This document shows, one piece after another, positions 7,336-15,147 of a DNA stretch of 64,000 nucleotides (positions are counted from its first letter, which is position 1; each line of letters starts with the position of its first letter). Origin of the DNA: Tunturibacter empetritectus (GTDB lineage Bacteria > Acidobacteriota > Terriglobia > Terriglobales > Acidobacteriaceae); NCBI RefSeq assembly GCF_040358985.1, contig NZ_CP132932.1, positions 806,001 to 870,000 of the forward strand, given 5' to 3'. The position numbers and the translations under genes were made by a program. Under the pieces are notes generated by a model. That model saw only the letters and a program-made list of their open reading frames with translations. It was not told where the DNA came from and did no database searches.

Positions 7336-8127
7336 TCACTCCGAAGCAAAGCACATGAGCCAGGATAGATTCACCCAAAGCCGTTCGCCGCCGTTATAGT
7401 TGGCAGCAACGCCGCTGATGACGGCGCCCGCTTCGTCATCAATCTGCGACGCATAGTTTAGAACCAGCTTTCGCTTGCGAGCGATCGCGGCGTCTGAAGC
7501 TTCGTCGGCAGAAAGGACAACCGGGGTAAGCGGACTGCCAGCTTCTAATGCAGACCCTCGCATCGTCTCGAGGTCATCAGAGGCGGAGGCATCAGTAGCC
7601 AGATACGGCAGGTCTTCATAGAAAGCAGTAGGCAGCAATGCAGTAAAGGGCATCGCCGCCTCCCGTACCGTAAGGTGGTCGACATCATTGCCCACCGCCG
7701 CCGGAACAACAAGCGTCTCCATCGCCCCTAGTTCGGATTGCCGAGCGAGAGCCTTACGAATCTTTTCAATAGACGGATCAGCAGGATTCACCGGAGTCGC
7801 ACGCAACTGATCAAGCGGCACTCTGAGCCGGATCGGTCCGTCCTTGAGGTTCAGATCAAGCATCTGAAGATTGTTCTTGAGATCCTTCGGCAAGGACTCC
7901 TTCATCCGCCGGATAAAAAGCTCATCTTCACGCAGGCGCATAGCCGAGACATACGAAAGCTCATCGTTCTCGTGCACAAACGCCGCATCGGAATAAGGAG
8001 CATAGCGACTGCGCGTGAAGACATTGAGCAGCGTCACAGTATGGCGCGCAGTAAGCCAGTGAGTCATGGCAAGCGAGAGTGAAAACGCAGCGTCATCACG
8101 GTGCGGAGAGAGGATAAGGATCTTCAG
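7336..8127 (-). CDS. PIG-L family (LmbE-like) deacetylase, probable CTG start
   Basis: Zn-dependent N-acetyl-sugar deacetylase family. The first in-frame ATG (8067) would cut off the metal site, but the frame continues upstream to KILILSPHRDDAAFSLS, where H9, D11 and D12 match the family HPDD motif (Arg replaces Pro). A later DVDH (H151) and the RLRED block also fit. Between that motif and the upstream stop there is no ATG, GTG or TTG; the CTG at 8127 follows a GGAG ribosome site by six bases and gives the natural family N-terminus, so it is chosen (263 residues). The upstream stop (TAG at 8143-8145) belongs to the nucleoside permease gene in the same frame, 15 bases away, so the pair could also be a split or read-through fusion. 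The substrate is unknown. Confidence 0.75.
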   Translation of the reverse strand: MKILILSPHRDDAAFSLSLAMTHWLTARHTVTLLNVFTRSRYAPYSDAAFVHENDELSYVSAMRLREDELFIRRMKESLPKDLKNNLQMLDLNLKDGPIRLRVPLDQLRATPVNPADPSIEKIRKALARQSELGAMETLVVPAAVGNDVDHLTVREAAMPFTALLPTAFYEDLPYLATDASASDDLETMRGSALEAGSPLTPVVLSADEASDAAIARKRKLVLNYASQIDDEAGAVISGVAANYNGGERLWVNLSWLMCFASE

Positions 8128-8142
8128 TGTCGGCTCCAGATC

Positions 8143-9285
8143 CTATTTTACCGGGCCAATGCTGGTAGGGATGTGATCACGAGTCTGCGACCAGTTGGCA
8201 ACCAGCTGATCCACGACCAAGTGACCAACACGATAAGCGGAATCGAGCGCCGGAAGATACGCGCTATACTGCCGGACTTTGGTTTCACCCAGACTCTCGG
8301 CCGCCGTAATTCCAGTCCGCTGCTGATCGAAATTCGACGCCGTTCGAAGCACAAGAACTCGGCTGATATCGAGCCTGTGTGCATGAGCAAGCCAGGTAAG
8401 CGACTGCATAGTCCCGGTGTCCTCCATGCCGCAGATCGCATACGTGCCGTGGCCATCGGTTTGATATTTCACCCAGTCCCGCGCCCACTGGTTCAGGAGT
8501 TTGCCATGCCAGAAGGTCGAGGCGGAAAGATTATCGCCCCGCAAAACAAAGGGAGCGCGATGTGCCGCTTCTTCAGCGTACTGCTGCCGGCGAGCCGCTA
8601 TTGCAGGCGTATCAGGAAGCGGCGTGTCCTTGGTAAGCGCGAAGGCCCAGTCAACCAGAGAGCTGTTGAGGTGATAGATGTTGCCGTCGTCGCCAAACCG
8701 GGCAGTACGAGGTTGTTCGTAAGGAGTGGACTTGCCAAGCGGCACGTACCCCGTCGGCCAGTCTTTGGGAATCTCGCGAGCGTCGATCTCGTGGGCAAGG
8801 TCGCCGTCGACGATGTAGTCAGACCAGACTGCAGATCCAAGCGAACCCATGCGAGGGTCGATGCCGCCGATGCCGGCAACGAGGAAGTAGGCGTGCGTAA
8901 GGTCGAAGCGGGGGTCGAGGCCCAGTGCCATGATCGTGGCGGCGGTGCGGGCGGTTCCAACTCCGGTCAGCACACCAAGGATCCCATTCTTTTCATTGAG
9001 CCGGAGGTCGTGATAACCCATGGGAAAGGGAATGACCGTATCGAGATGTTCTCGCTCAACCCAGTATTGATACTCACCAGGTGCATCGCCCTTATCGGAG
9101 CCTACTTCAAACATATTGATGACCACCACTTTGATCTCAATCGGCTTCGAAGGCTTCTCCGGAACCTCGATGAAAGCGGTCAGGTGCTCATCGATAGTGG
9201 CAATTGGAGCCAGCGGAGGGGGACAACAGGCACTTGCAGACACGCTCAACGCGACAGACCAAAGGAGCATGAAAAAGAGGCGCAT
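8143..9285 (-). CDS. Purine nucleoside permease family protein (NUP), exported
   Basis: Matches the NUP family named after a fungal purine nucleoside permease; the fold is related to nucleoside phosphorylases, so bacterial members may bind or process nucleosides outside the cytoplasm. Recognisable blocks are IKVVVINMFEVG, GYHDLRLNEKNGILGVLTGVGTARTAATIMALG, YFLVAGIGGIDPRMGSLGSAVW and CGMEDTGTMQSL. Residues 1-20 are a signal peptide (MRLFFMLLWSVALSVSASA) ending in a Cys pair that might serve as a lipoprotein site. The start at 9285 is chosen for this signal peptide; an upstream ATG (9342) would add 19 non-hydrophobic residues. It ends with TAG 15 bases before the PIG-L gene, in the same frame. 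Confidence 0.85.
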   Translation of the reverse strand: MRLFFMLLWSVALSVSASACCPPPLAPIATIDEHLTAFIEVPEKPSKPIEIKVVVINMFEVGSDKGDAPGEYQYWVEREHLDTVIPFPMGYHDLRLNEKNGILGVLTGVGTARTAATIMALGLDPRFDLTHAYFLVAGIGGIDPRMGSLGSAVWSDYIVDGDLAHEIDAREIPKDWPTGYVPLGKSTPYEQPRTARFGDDGNIYHLNSSLVDWAFALTKDTPLPDTPAIAARRQQYAEEAAHRAPFVLRGDNLSASTFWHGKLLNQWARDWVKYQTDGHGTYAICGMEDTGTMQSLTWLAHAHRLDISRVLVLRTASNFDQQRTGITAAESLGETKVRQYSAYLPALDSAYRVGHLVVDQLVANWSQTRDHIPTSIGPVK

Positions 9286-9372
9286 GGCAAATGGTATCGC
9301 AGCAACCGCACGCCTTTGTAACGGACTGACGAGCTCCTGCACTATCTTGCATAAGCAAGGAAGGAGACTGAC

Positions 9373-9630
9373 ATGTCAGAAAACACTGCTGCAGTTGTAG
9401 TGACCATCGCTTTCTTTGCGGTGATGGCCGCTTGGATTCCTTTAGTCGAGTGTTGTGGAAGGGCGATGCGCAAGCAACCGAAGCCCGAGCGACAGAGCAA
9501 GAATGCCCGCGTCTTCGAGATGAAGTCCGAGATGAAGTCTAAGACCCGCGACAAAAAGGGACATGGATACGAGACGGTCGTGCTGATTACAATAATCACG
9601 TCGCTATGTTCGCTGGCCCTGCTGAACTGA
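9373..9630 (+). CDS. Small membrane protein, unknown
   Basis: An 85-residue protein: an N-terminal helix (AAVVVTIAFFAVMAAWIPLV, residues 6-25), a strongly basic middle (about 30-63, rich in Lys/Arg with an imperfect MKSEMKSKT repeat) and a second helix at the C-terminus (VVLITIITSLCSLALL). The ribosome site AAGGAAGGAG six bases before the ATG is excellent, which is the main support. It lies divergent from the nucleoside permease gene and ends 6 bases before the convergent queE stop. No family recognised. Confidence 0.7.
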   Translation: MSENTAAVVVTIAFFAVMAAWIPLVECCGRAMRKQPKPERQSKNARVFEMKSEMKSKTRDKKGHGYETVVLITIITSLCSLALLN

Positions 9631-9636
9631 TTCGAG

Positions 9637-10320
9637 CTAGACGCCTTTCCTGACAGGCTCCCAGATGAACTTGTGAATCTGTAGCGACAAACGAGCGTCG
9701 ATTCCATCGGCCATCATCCACTCCACAAGGATGCGAGGATCGAGAATGGCGTTGTCGGTTGTTCGGAGCAAGCTCGGAGCCTTATTGAAGGCCGGGCTCA
9801 AAAGGATCTGGCCAGCCTTCTCATGGAGACCATGAGCGCGAATAAAGTCGCGTGCGAAATCGTAGTCTGTTCGATTCGAGATCACGAACTTTATCTCGTC
9901 ATTTTTTGTGAGTGCGTCGAGATTCTCCATACGAAAGCTGTTGGCTGCGCTGCCCGCCCCAGGGCATTTGACGTCGACAATCTTGTGAACCGCCTTGGGA
10001 ACATCCGCCAAAGGACGTTCGCCACTGGTCTCCATCATCAAGATGTAGTTCTGCGCTAGCAGCCGCTCCATCAACGGCAGGAGTTCCTTGGCCTGAAGCA
10101 TGGGTTCTCCGCCAGTAAACTCGATGAGACGACAAGGAGCAAGAGCTTCAATCTGCGCGACGATCTCATCGGCGGTGTACGCCTTACCGCCCGAGAAGGT
10201 GTACTCGGAGTCACACCAGACACAACGAAGATTGCAGCCCGCAAGACGGACAAAGATGCATGGGAGGCCAGCAAAGGACGACTCGCCCTGGACGGATTTG
10301 TAAAGTTCGATTAGATGCAT
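9637..10320 (-). CDS. queE: 7-carboxy-7-deazaguanine synthase QueE
   Basis: Radical-SAM enzyme converting 6-carboxytetrahydropterin to 7-carboxy-7-deazaguanine, third step toward preQ0 and queuosine. The cluster motif is GCNLRCVWCD (C29, C33, C36; the CX3CX2C form). The N-terminus YKSVQGESSFAGLPCIFVRLAGC and the FTGGEPMLQ glycine-rich SAM loop are diagnostic. Length 227 is normal. It follows queD by 60 bases in the same direction, so the two probably share a transcript; queC lies 15 kb away at 25740. Confidence 0.93.
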   Translation of the reverse strand: MHLIELYKSVQGESSFAGLPCIFVRLAGCNLRCVWCDSEYTFSGGKAYTADEIVAQIEALAPCRLIEFTGGEPMLQAKELLPLMERLLAQNYILMMETSGERPLADVPKAVHKIVDVKCPGAGSAANSFRMENLDALTKNDEIKFVISNRTDYDFARDFIRAHGLHEKAGQILLSPAFNKAPSLLRTTDNAILDPRILVEWMMADGIDARLSLQIHKFIWEPVRKGV

Positions 10321-10380
10321 TTCATGTCGAAAGATACTTCAATGGCAAAGGGAGAGGAGTGCCCGAACCAATGAGTTTCA

Positions 10381-10761
10381 CTACTCGTAGTAGCGGGCAA
10401 AGCTCGTGTCGGTCTCGTAGAGGGTGCAGTCCTTCACGCGAACCCGTCCACCGGTCATCTCATGAAGCTGACTGCTCGTCTGTTCGTAAAAGTATTTGGC
10501 AAGGTTCTCGGCACTCGGATTGATCTCTTTGTCAAAGGGCGCAAGGTCGTTGATCATGAAATGGTCAAGATAATCGACAGTGGGGCGCATCACCTGCTTA
10601 AGCAGTTTGAAATCTAGCAGCATTCCAGCTTCGTCAAGCTTTTCACCAACAAGCGTGACGAAGACTTTGTAGTTGTGCCCATGCGGGTTCTCGCACTTGC
10701 CTCGGTAGTTACGGAGGTAGTGGCCGGAAGAAAAGCCGGCTTCTACAGTTACTTCGAACAT
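10381..10761 (-). CDS. queD: 6-carboxytetrahydropterin synthase QueD
   Basis: Turns dihydroneopterin triphosphate into 6-carboxy-5,6,7,8-tetrahydropterin in queuosine synthesis. The 126-residue protein has the catalytic Cys and zinc histidines in SSGHYLRNYRGKCENPHGHNY, split here as SGH, GKCENPHGH, and the family acid/His in the DYLDHFMINDL and late ENLAKYFYEQ blocks. Upstream of queE in the same direction. The ATG has GAAGGGAT some 12 bases ahead. Confidence 0.93.
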   Translation of the reverse strand: MFEVTVEAGFSSGHYLRNYRGKCENPHGHNYKVFVTLVGEKLDEAGMLLDFKLLKQVMRPTVDYLDHFMINDLAPFDKEINPSAENLAKYFYEQTSSQLHEMTGGRVRVKDCTLYETDTSFARYYE

Positions 10762-10873
10762 GGTTCTAGGAATCCCTTCGATCTTTCAGTGCCGCGTCTG
10801 GAGGAGTGTGAGGTGGGCTGAGGACGTGGCGGCAGCCTCTCTTCGATTGTACCGTTTTGCGCGGACGGACGGG

Positions 10874-11119
10874 CTAGCGGCGGCGTTTTGCTCGGCGGCT
10901 TTCCTCGTCGCGGCGCTCAGCCTGCTCGAAGAGCGACGAGAGGATGCCGGCAAGCGCAACCAGCAGGCCAACCACAAAGAGGCCAAGGCCCATGGTGCGC
11001 CAGAGAGAGACATCGCCCGGAGACCCGGGCTGCTGCGCGATGTTGGTGTACGCAACGCCACAGGAGATGAAAGCAAACAAAACAAGACTGCCAGCGAGGA
11101 TATAGAGGTTGCGTCCCAT
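10874..11119 (-). CDS. Small two-helix membrane protein, unknown
   Basis: An 81-residue protein with helix one at residues 5-25 (LYILAGSLVLFAFISCGVAYT), a short polar loop, helix two at 42-65 (MGLGLFVVGLLVALAGILSSLF) and a highly charged tail (EQAERRDEESRRAKRRR), which should be cytoplasmic. It sits between the glucosidase and queD genes, all on the minus strand. The codon pattern and clean helices support it as real; no family recognised. Confidence 0.65.
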   Translation of the reverse strand: MGRNLYILAGSLVLFAFISCGVAYTNIAQQPGSPGDVSLWRTMGLGLFVVGLLVALAGILSSLFEQAERRDEESRRAKRRR

Positions 11120-11159
11120 GCGAATAGTCCTATTTTACGGTGAGAGCGGTACGCGCGGA

Positions 11160-12959
11160 CTACTTCAGCTTGTAGATGCGAGCCTCCCAGCCTGCAAGAT
11201 TGAAGGTATCGGTAACAAGGCCCGCAGAATCGAGATTAGACAAAACAAGAGAATCCACCTTGACTTTAGCTGGTAGGGTATACGCCACAGGGCCTGAGCT
11301 AAAGTTCAAGACAACGAGATATCGATCCGACCCAAGAGCGCGAGTGTAGGCAAAAATAGACTTATTCTCCGGGTCAAGATCTTTGTACTCGCCATAGACG
11401 AATGCCTGGTGGGCATGACGAAGATCGATCAGCTTCCGGGTGTAGTTGTAGATAGAATTCGGATCGGCTACTTCGGCGTTGGCGTTGATCTGCGTGTAGT
11501 TTGGATTCTCAGCAAGCCAGGGCTTAGCTGCCGTCGTGAAGCCGCCATTCGCAGACTCGTCCCACTGCATCGGAGTTCGCGAGTTGTCTCGACTCGTATG
11601 TCGAAGGTCGGCAATAAAAGTCTCCTCGGGAATCTTGCCAGTCAGAACATTTGCCTTATAAGCATTCTTGACTTCAATGTCGTCGAAGTCATTAATGCTG
11701 CGGAAAGGGTAGTTGGTCATTCCGAGCTCGTCCCCCTGGTAAAGGAACGGCGTTCCGCGGAGAGTAAGCAGCATCGTCGCAAGCAATTTAGCAGAAGGAA
11801 CGCGGAACTCCGGAGAGTCGTCGCCAAACGTCGAGACAATGCGCGGATTGTCGTGGTTGGAAAGAAAGACCGTATCCCAACTATGGATGCCAAGCACTTC
11901 CGCATGGCGGGCATAGATCGCCTTAAGCGCAAGCAGATCGAAGGGCTTCAGCTTGATGCCCTCGCGGTTAGAACGAATGGCATCGAAATTGAAGATCATG
12001 TTCAGTTCGTGTCGGTTGTCGCCCACCATGAGCGGAGTCTGTTCCAGGGAGATGCCAAGAGCTTCGCCTACCGTCATCACGTCATACTTGGCCATGACGT
12101 TGCGATTCATCTCCTGCAGGTAGTCATGCATGTGGGGCCCATTGGCGTAGGCGTTGCCGTAGTTGTGAAGTTGGTCAGGAGTCAGATCCGGGAAGGCCGG
12201 ATTCTTCGAGATCAGCGGAATCACGTCCATACGAAAGCCATCGACGCCCTTGTCGAGCCAGAATCGCATAAGGCTGTAAACCTCTTCGCGAACCTTGGGA
12301 TTGTCCCAGTTGAGATCAGGTTGTTTTACCGCGAAGTAGTGGAGATAATACTGCTCAGTCGCAGAATCGAACTGCCACGCAGAGCCGGAGAAGAACGACG
12401 GATCGTTGTTTGGCGGCAGCATCCTTGTCTTACCATCCGGACCGGCGGGGCGGGGCTTTCCATCACGCCAGAAATAATAGTCGCGGTAAGGATTGTCTTT
12501 GGATTTGCGGCTTTCAACAAACCAATGGTGTTCATCAGAGGTGTGGTTGACGACGAGGTCGATGATCAGGCGCATGTGGCGCTGTTTGATACCGGCAAGC
12601 ATCGTATCGAAATCAGCCATAGTGCCGAACTCAGCCATCACTTTGCGGTAGTCGCGAATGTCATAGCCATTGTCGGCGTTGGGAGAGTCGTAATGCGGAC
12701 TGAGCCAGATGACATTGACCCCAAGCTTCTGCAGATAGTCAAGCTTTGAGGTGATGCCGGGAATATCACCGATCCCGTCGCCGTTTGAGTCCTTGAAGGA
12801 TCGCGGATAAATCTGATAAACCACCGCCTCCTTCCACCAGGTGGGCTGGTAACCGTTCACAAGAGCGGGAGTGGACGTCAGGCTCTGAGACTGCAGCAAG
12901 GTCATAGGCGCTAAAGTAGCCAGGAATAGAGCGAAGGTGGTGAGAATAGGTGGCTTCAC
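11160..12959 (-). CDS. Exported alpha-glucosidase, GH13 (oligo-1,6-glucosidase/trehalose synthase clade)
   Basis: Hydrolyses alpha-glucosidic bonds in short maltodextrins or isomalto-oligosaccharides. The 599-residue protein has a signal peptide (about 1-25), then the GH13 core starting WWKEAVVYQIYPRSFKDSNGDG. Catalytic residues are Asp245 (GFRMD, nucleophile), Glu299 (TVGEA, acid/base) and Asp370 (SNHDNPR). DLVVNHTSDEHHW (134-146) is conserved region I, typical of oligo-1,6-glucosidases and alpha-glucosidases. A C-terminal beta domain follows (about 520-599). The start codon is GTG. Most relatives are cytoplasmic, so the leader implies periplasmic or outside action. The downstream end lies 40 bases from the small membrane protein gene. 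Confidence 0.92.
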   Translation of the reverse strand: MKPPILTTFALFLATLAPMTLLQSQSLTSTPALVNGYQPTWWKEAVVYQIYPRSFKDSNGDGIGDIPGITSKLDYLQKLGVNVIWLSPHYDSPNADNGYDIRDYRKVMAEFGTMADFDTMLAGIKQRHMRLIIDLVVNHTSDEHHWFVESRKSKDNPYRDYYFWRDGKPRPAGPDGKTRMLPPNNDPSFFSGSAWQFDSATEQYYLHYFAVKQPDLNWDNPKVREEVYSLMRFWLDKGVDGFRMDVIPLISKNPAFPDLTPDQLHNYGNAYANGPHMHDYLQEMNRNVMAKYDVMTVGEALGISLEQTPLMVGDNRHELNMIFNFDAIRSNREGIKLKPFDLLALKAIYARHAEVLGIHSWDTVFLSNHDNPRIVSTFGDDSPEFRVPSAKLLATMLLTLRGTPFLYQGDELGMTNYPFRSINDFDDIEVKNAYKANVLTGKIPEETFIADLRHTSRDNSRTPMQWDESANGGFTTAAKPWLAENPNYTQINANAEVADPNSIYNYTRKLIDLRHAHQAFVYGEYKDLDPENKSIFAYTRALGSDRYLVVLNFSSGPVAYTLPAKVKVDSLVLSNLDSAGLVTDTFNLAGWEARIYKLK

Positions 12960-13005
12960 CGGACTATGCTCTACGCATCGATCAAGTCAGTCAAGCGCGA
13001 GTCAG

Positions 13006-15081
13006 TCAAGCGGGACGCTCGAAGAACTGTTCGACGTCTGTAATCTCCTGTGTGAGCCGGTAGGGCGGAAGAGATTCGAGAAATATGCGCCCGTAACGCT
13101 GACGCTGGATTCGCGGGTCAAGGAGCATCAGAACACCCCGATCGTTGAGCGAGCGGATCAGACGTCCAAACCCCTGCTTGAGCGTAATAACAGCATTCGG
13201 AATCTGGTAGTCAAAAAAAGGTTTGCCCCCAAGTGCTTCGATGGCCTCCATCCGCGCCTCAACGATCGGGTCGGAGGGAACAGCAAACGGAAGGCGATCA
13301 ATGATGACACAGGATAGTTGCTCCCCTTGCACGTCTACTCCTTGCCAGAAGCTCGAAGTCCCAAACAGAACGGCGTTAGGCGTATCGCGGAACTGCTGCA
13401 ACAAGACGTGGCGCGGCGCAGTGCCGTGTAACAACAGCGGATAAGGAAGTTCGATAAGCAGCCGCTCATACGTGTTGCGCATCTGCGCGTAGCTGGTAAA
13501 GAGGCAGAAGGCGCGACCCTTCGTAATCTCAAGGACGCGACGAATGCGCTCGGCCGCACGTTCGGGAAAATCTGGCTCGCGCGGGTCGGGCATGTTGGGC
13601 GGAAGGTAGAGCAGCGCCTGCTTTTCGTAATTAAAGTGCGACGAAACGATCAGCTCTCGAGCCGAAGTAAGTCCGAGGCGTCTGCGAATGTGATCGAATC
13701 CTCCCGAGACGGTAAGCGTCGCCGAAGTGAGAATGATTGAGCTGTAGCTATCGAAGAGCGATGTGGTGAGCAACTCGGAGACATCAATGGGAGTCGCCTG
13801 CAGATGTGTGTGAAAGCTCGCTTGCCCTGTTCCACGCGCAAAGTTCCGCACCCCGCCGGCGGCGCGACGCTCGATCCAAAAGACGGTGTTTCGATCCGTC
13901 GATTCAAGCAAGAAGGCCAAATGAGCGCGAATGTCAGCCGCACGCTTACGTAGGCCAGAGGCCTCCTCAACATTCTTGAGGTAATCGAGTTCACCTTCGA
14001 GTCGAGTCAGTGCATTCAGGGTGGCCGTATAGGTATCGCCGCTCTCCTCTAGAAAAGCTTCGCGGTGAAGAAAGGGCATGCGCCCCCCGCCATTCGGCAT
14101 CCCCATAGGATCCGTCGGAAGAACAGAGAAGAACAGGCGCGAGCGGTCTTTCAGAGTCGCGCAGGCGCTCTCGATCGCTGATGTGCTGGCCTGTTTTGCC
14201 TTGAGCATCATCTCCACATCGCGCGCAAGCTCGTCAACCCGTTGAGTAGAGAGTCCAATTCCAAAATAGTTCGAGGCAATCTCTTCCAACTCATGCGCCT
14301 CATCGAAGATGACACAAGCAGCCTCAGGCAGAATGCCGGCGTCAGGTGCACCCGCTGCCTGCTGCTTGATATTTAGATCAGCAAAAAAAAGATGATGGTT
14401 GACGATGACGATATCCGACTCGAGTGCCTTGCGCCGCATCCCGGTGACAAAGCAGCGCTCCCAGTCCGGGCAGCTCTGGCCAAGGCAAACTTCAGTGCGG
14501 GCATCAAGCTTGTGCCACAGCGCGGAGGACTCTGGCAGGTGATCGAGCTCCGCCCGGTCCCCGGTCTCTGTCGTCTTCTCCCACGTAGCAATCTGATGAA
14601 ACTGATCGATCTCCTCCAGGCCATTCAGAAGAGGGTTGTCCCGGAGCGCGTAGAGCTTATGCCGGCAAAGGTAGTTGGCGCGGCCCTTCATATAACAAAC
14701 CTTGAGTGGGCCAAGAAGGGATTCAAGAAAGGGAACGTCCTTGAAATAAAGCTGCTCCTGCAGATTCTTGGTGCCAGTCGAGATAATGACCCGCTGGCCC
14801 CGCTCTCGGGCTAGTCGTAGGGCAGGCAAGAGGTACGCGAGCGTCTTACCCGTTCCCGTCCCCGCTTCAACAATCAGGTGACGCTTCTCCTTGAAAGCAG
14901 ACTCAATAGCCCGTGCCATGTCGTACTGCCCTTGACGATGCTCAAAGGCCAGCGAAGATCGAGACAGCATACCGCCCGGAGCAAAAAAATCACGGAGATT
15001 CGGCAGATTCTCCGGCTTCACAGGCGTAATCGAGATGGGAGCGGTCGTAGACAAGGCGATTTGCTGGAGGATCGGCGGCAC
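13006..15081 (-). CDS. dinG: ATP-dependent helicase, DinG/YoaA (XPD-like) family
   Basis: Superfamily 2 DNA helicase with a Fe-S cluster, acting 5'-3' on damaged or structured DNA. Walker A is AGTGTGKT (73-80) and the Walker B/DEAH box is at 260-263. Four cysteines between them (C139, C199, C204, C210) match the XPD/DinG cluster positions. The C-terminal helicase part contains LTSATL, GTSSFWQGVDVQGEQL and QGFGRLIRS (motif VI). Length 691 is typical. Start GTG at 15081; the ribosome site is weak. It is divergent from der, and the 66-base spacer holds TATAAT (15099-15104) that could serve der. Confidence 0.9.
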   Translation of the reverse strand: MPPILQQIALSTTAPISITPVKPENLPNLRDFFAPGGMLSRSSLAFEHRQGQYDMARAIESAFKEKRHLIVEAGTGTGKTLAYLLPALRLARERGQRVIISTGTKNLQEQLYFKDVPFLESLLGPLKVCYMKGRANYLCRHKLYALRDNPLLNGLEEIDQFHQIATWEKTTETGDRAELDHLPESSALWHKLDARTEVCLGQSCPDWERCFVTGMRRKALESDIVIVNHHLFFADLNIKQQAAGAPDAGILPEAACVIFDEAHELEEIASNYFGIGLSTQRVDELARDVEMMLKAKQASTSAIESACATLKDRSRLFFSVLPTDPMGMPNGGGRMPFLHREAFLEESGDTYTATLNALTRLEGELDYLKNVEEASGLRKRAADIRAHLAFLLESTDRNTVFWIERRAAGGVRNFARGTGQASFHTHLQATPIDVSELLTTSLFDSYSSIILTSATLTVSGGFDHIRRRLGLTSARELIVSSHFNYEKQALLYLPPNMPDPREPDFPERAAERIRRVLEITKGRAFCLFTSYAQMRNTYERLLIELPYPLLLHGTAPRHVLLQQFRDTPNAVLFGTSSFWQGVDVQGEQLSCVIIDRLPFAVPSDPIVEARMEAIEALGGKPFFDYQIPNAVITLKQGFGRLIRSLNDRGVLMLLDPRIQRQRYGRIFLESLPPYRLTQEITDVEQFFERPA

Positions 15082-15147
15082 AGAGGCTTTGCAATTTCTA
15101 TAATAGAGGGGGAAGCGAAGAATTAGCGTAATAAGCCTGGCCGCCTG

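Noticed and set aside
8101..9321. Plus-strand frame opposite the nucleoside permease gene (406 codons)
   Set aside because: No family motifs; the opposite strand encodes a clear NUP protein with signal peptide.
10320..10380. preQ1 riboswitch upstream of queE
   Set aside because: The spacer is short and shows no preQ1 pseudoknot features.
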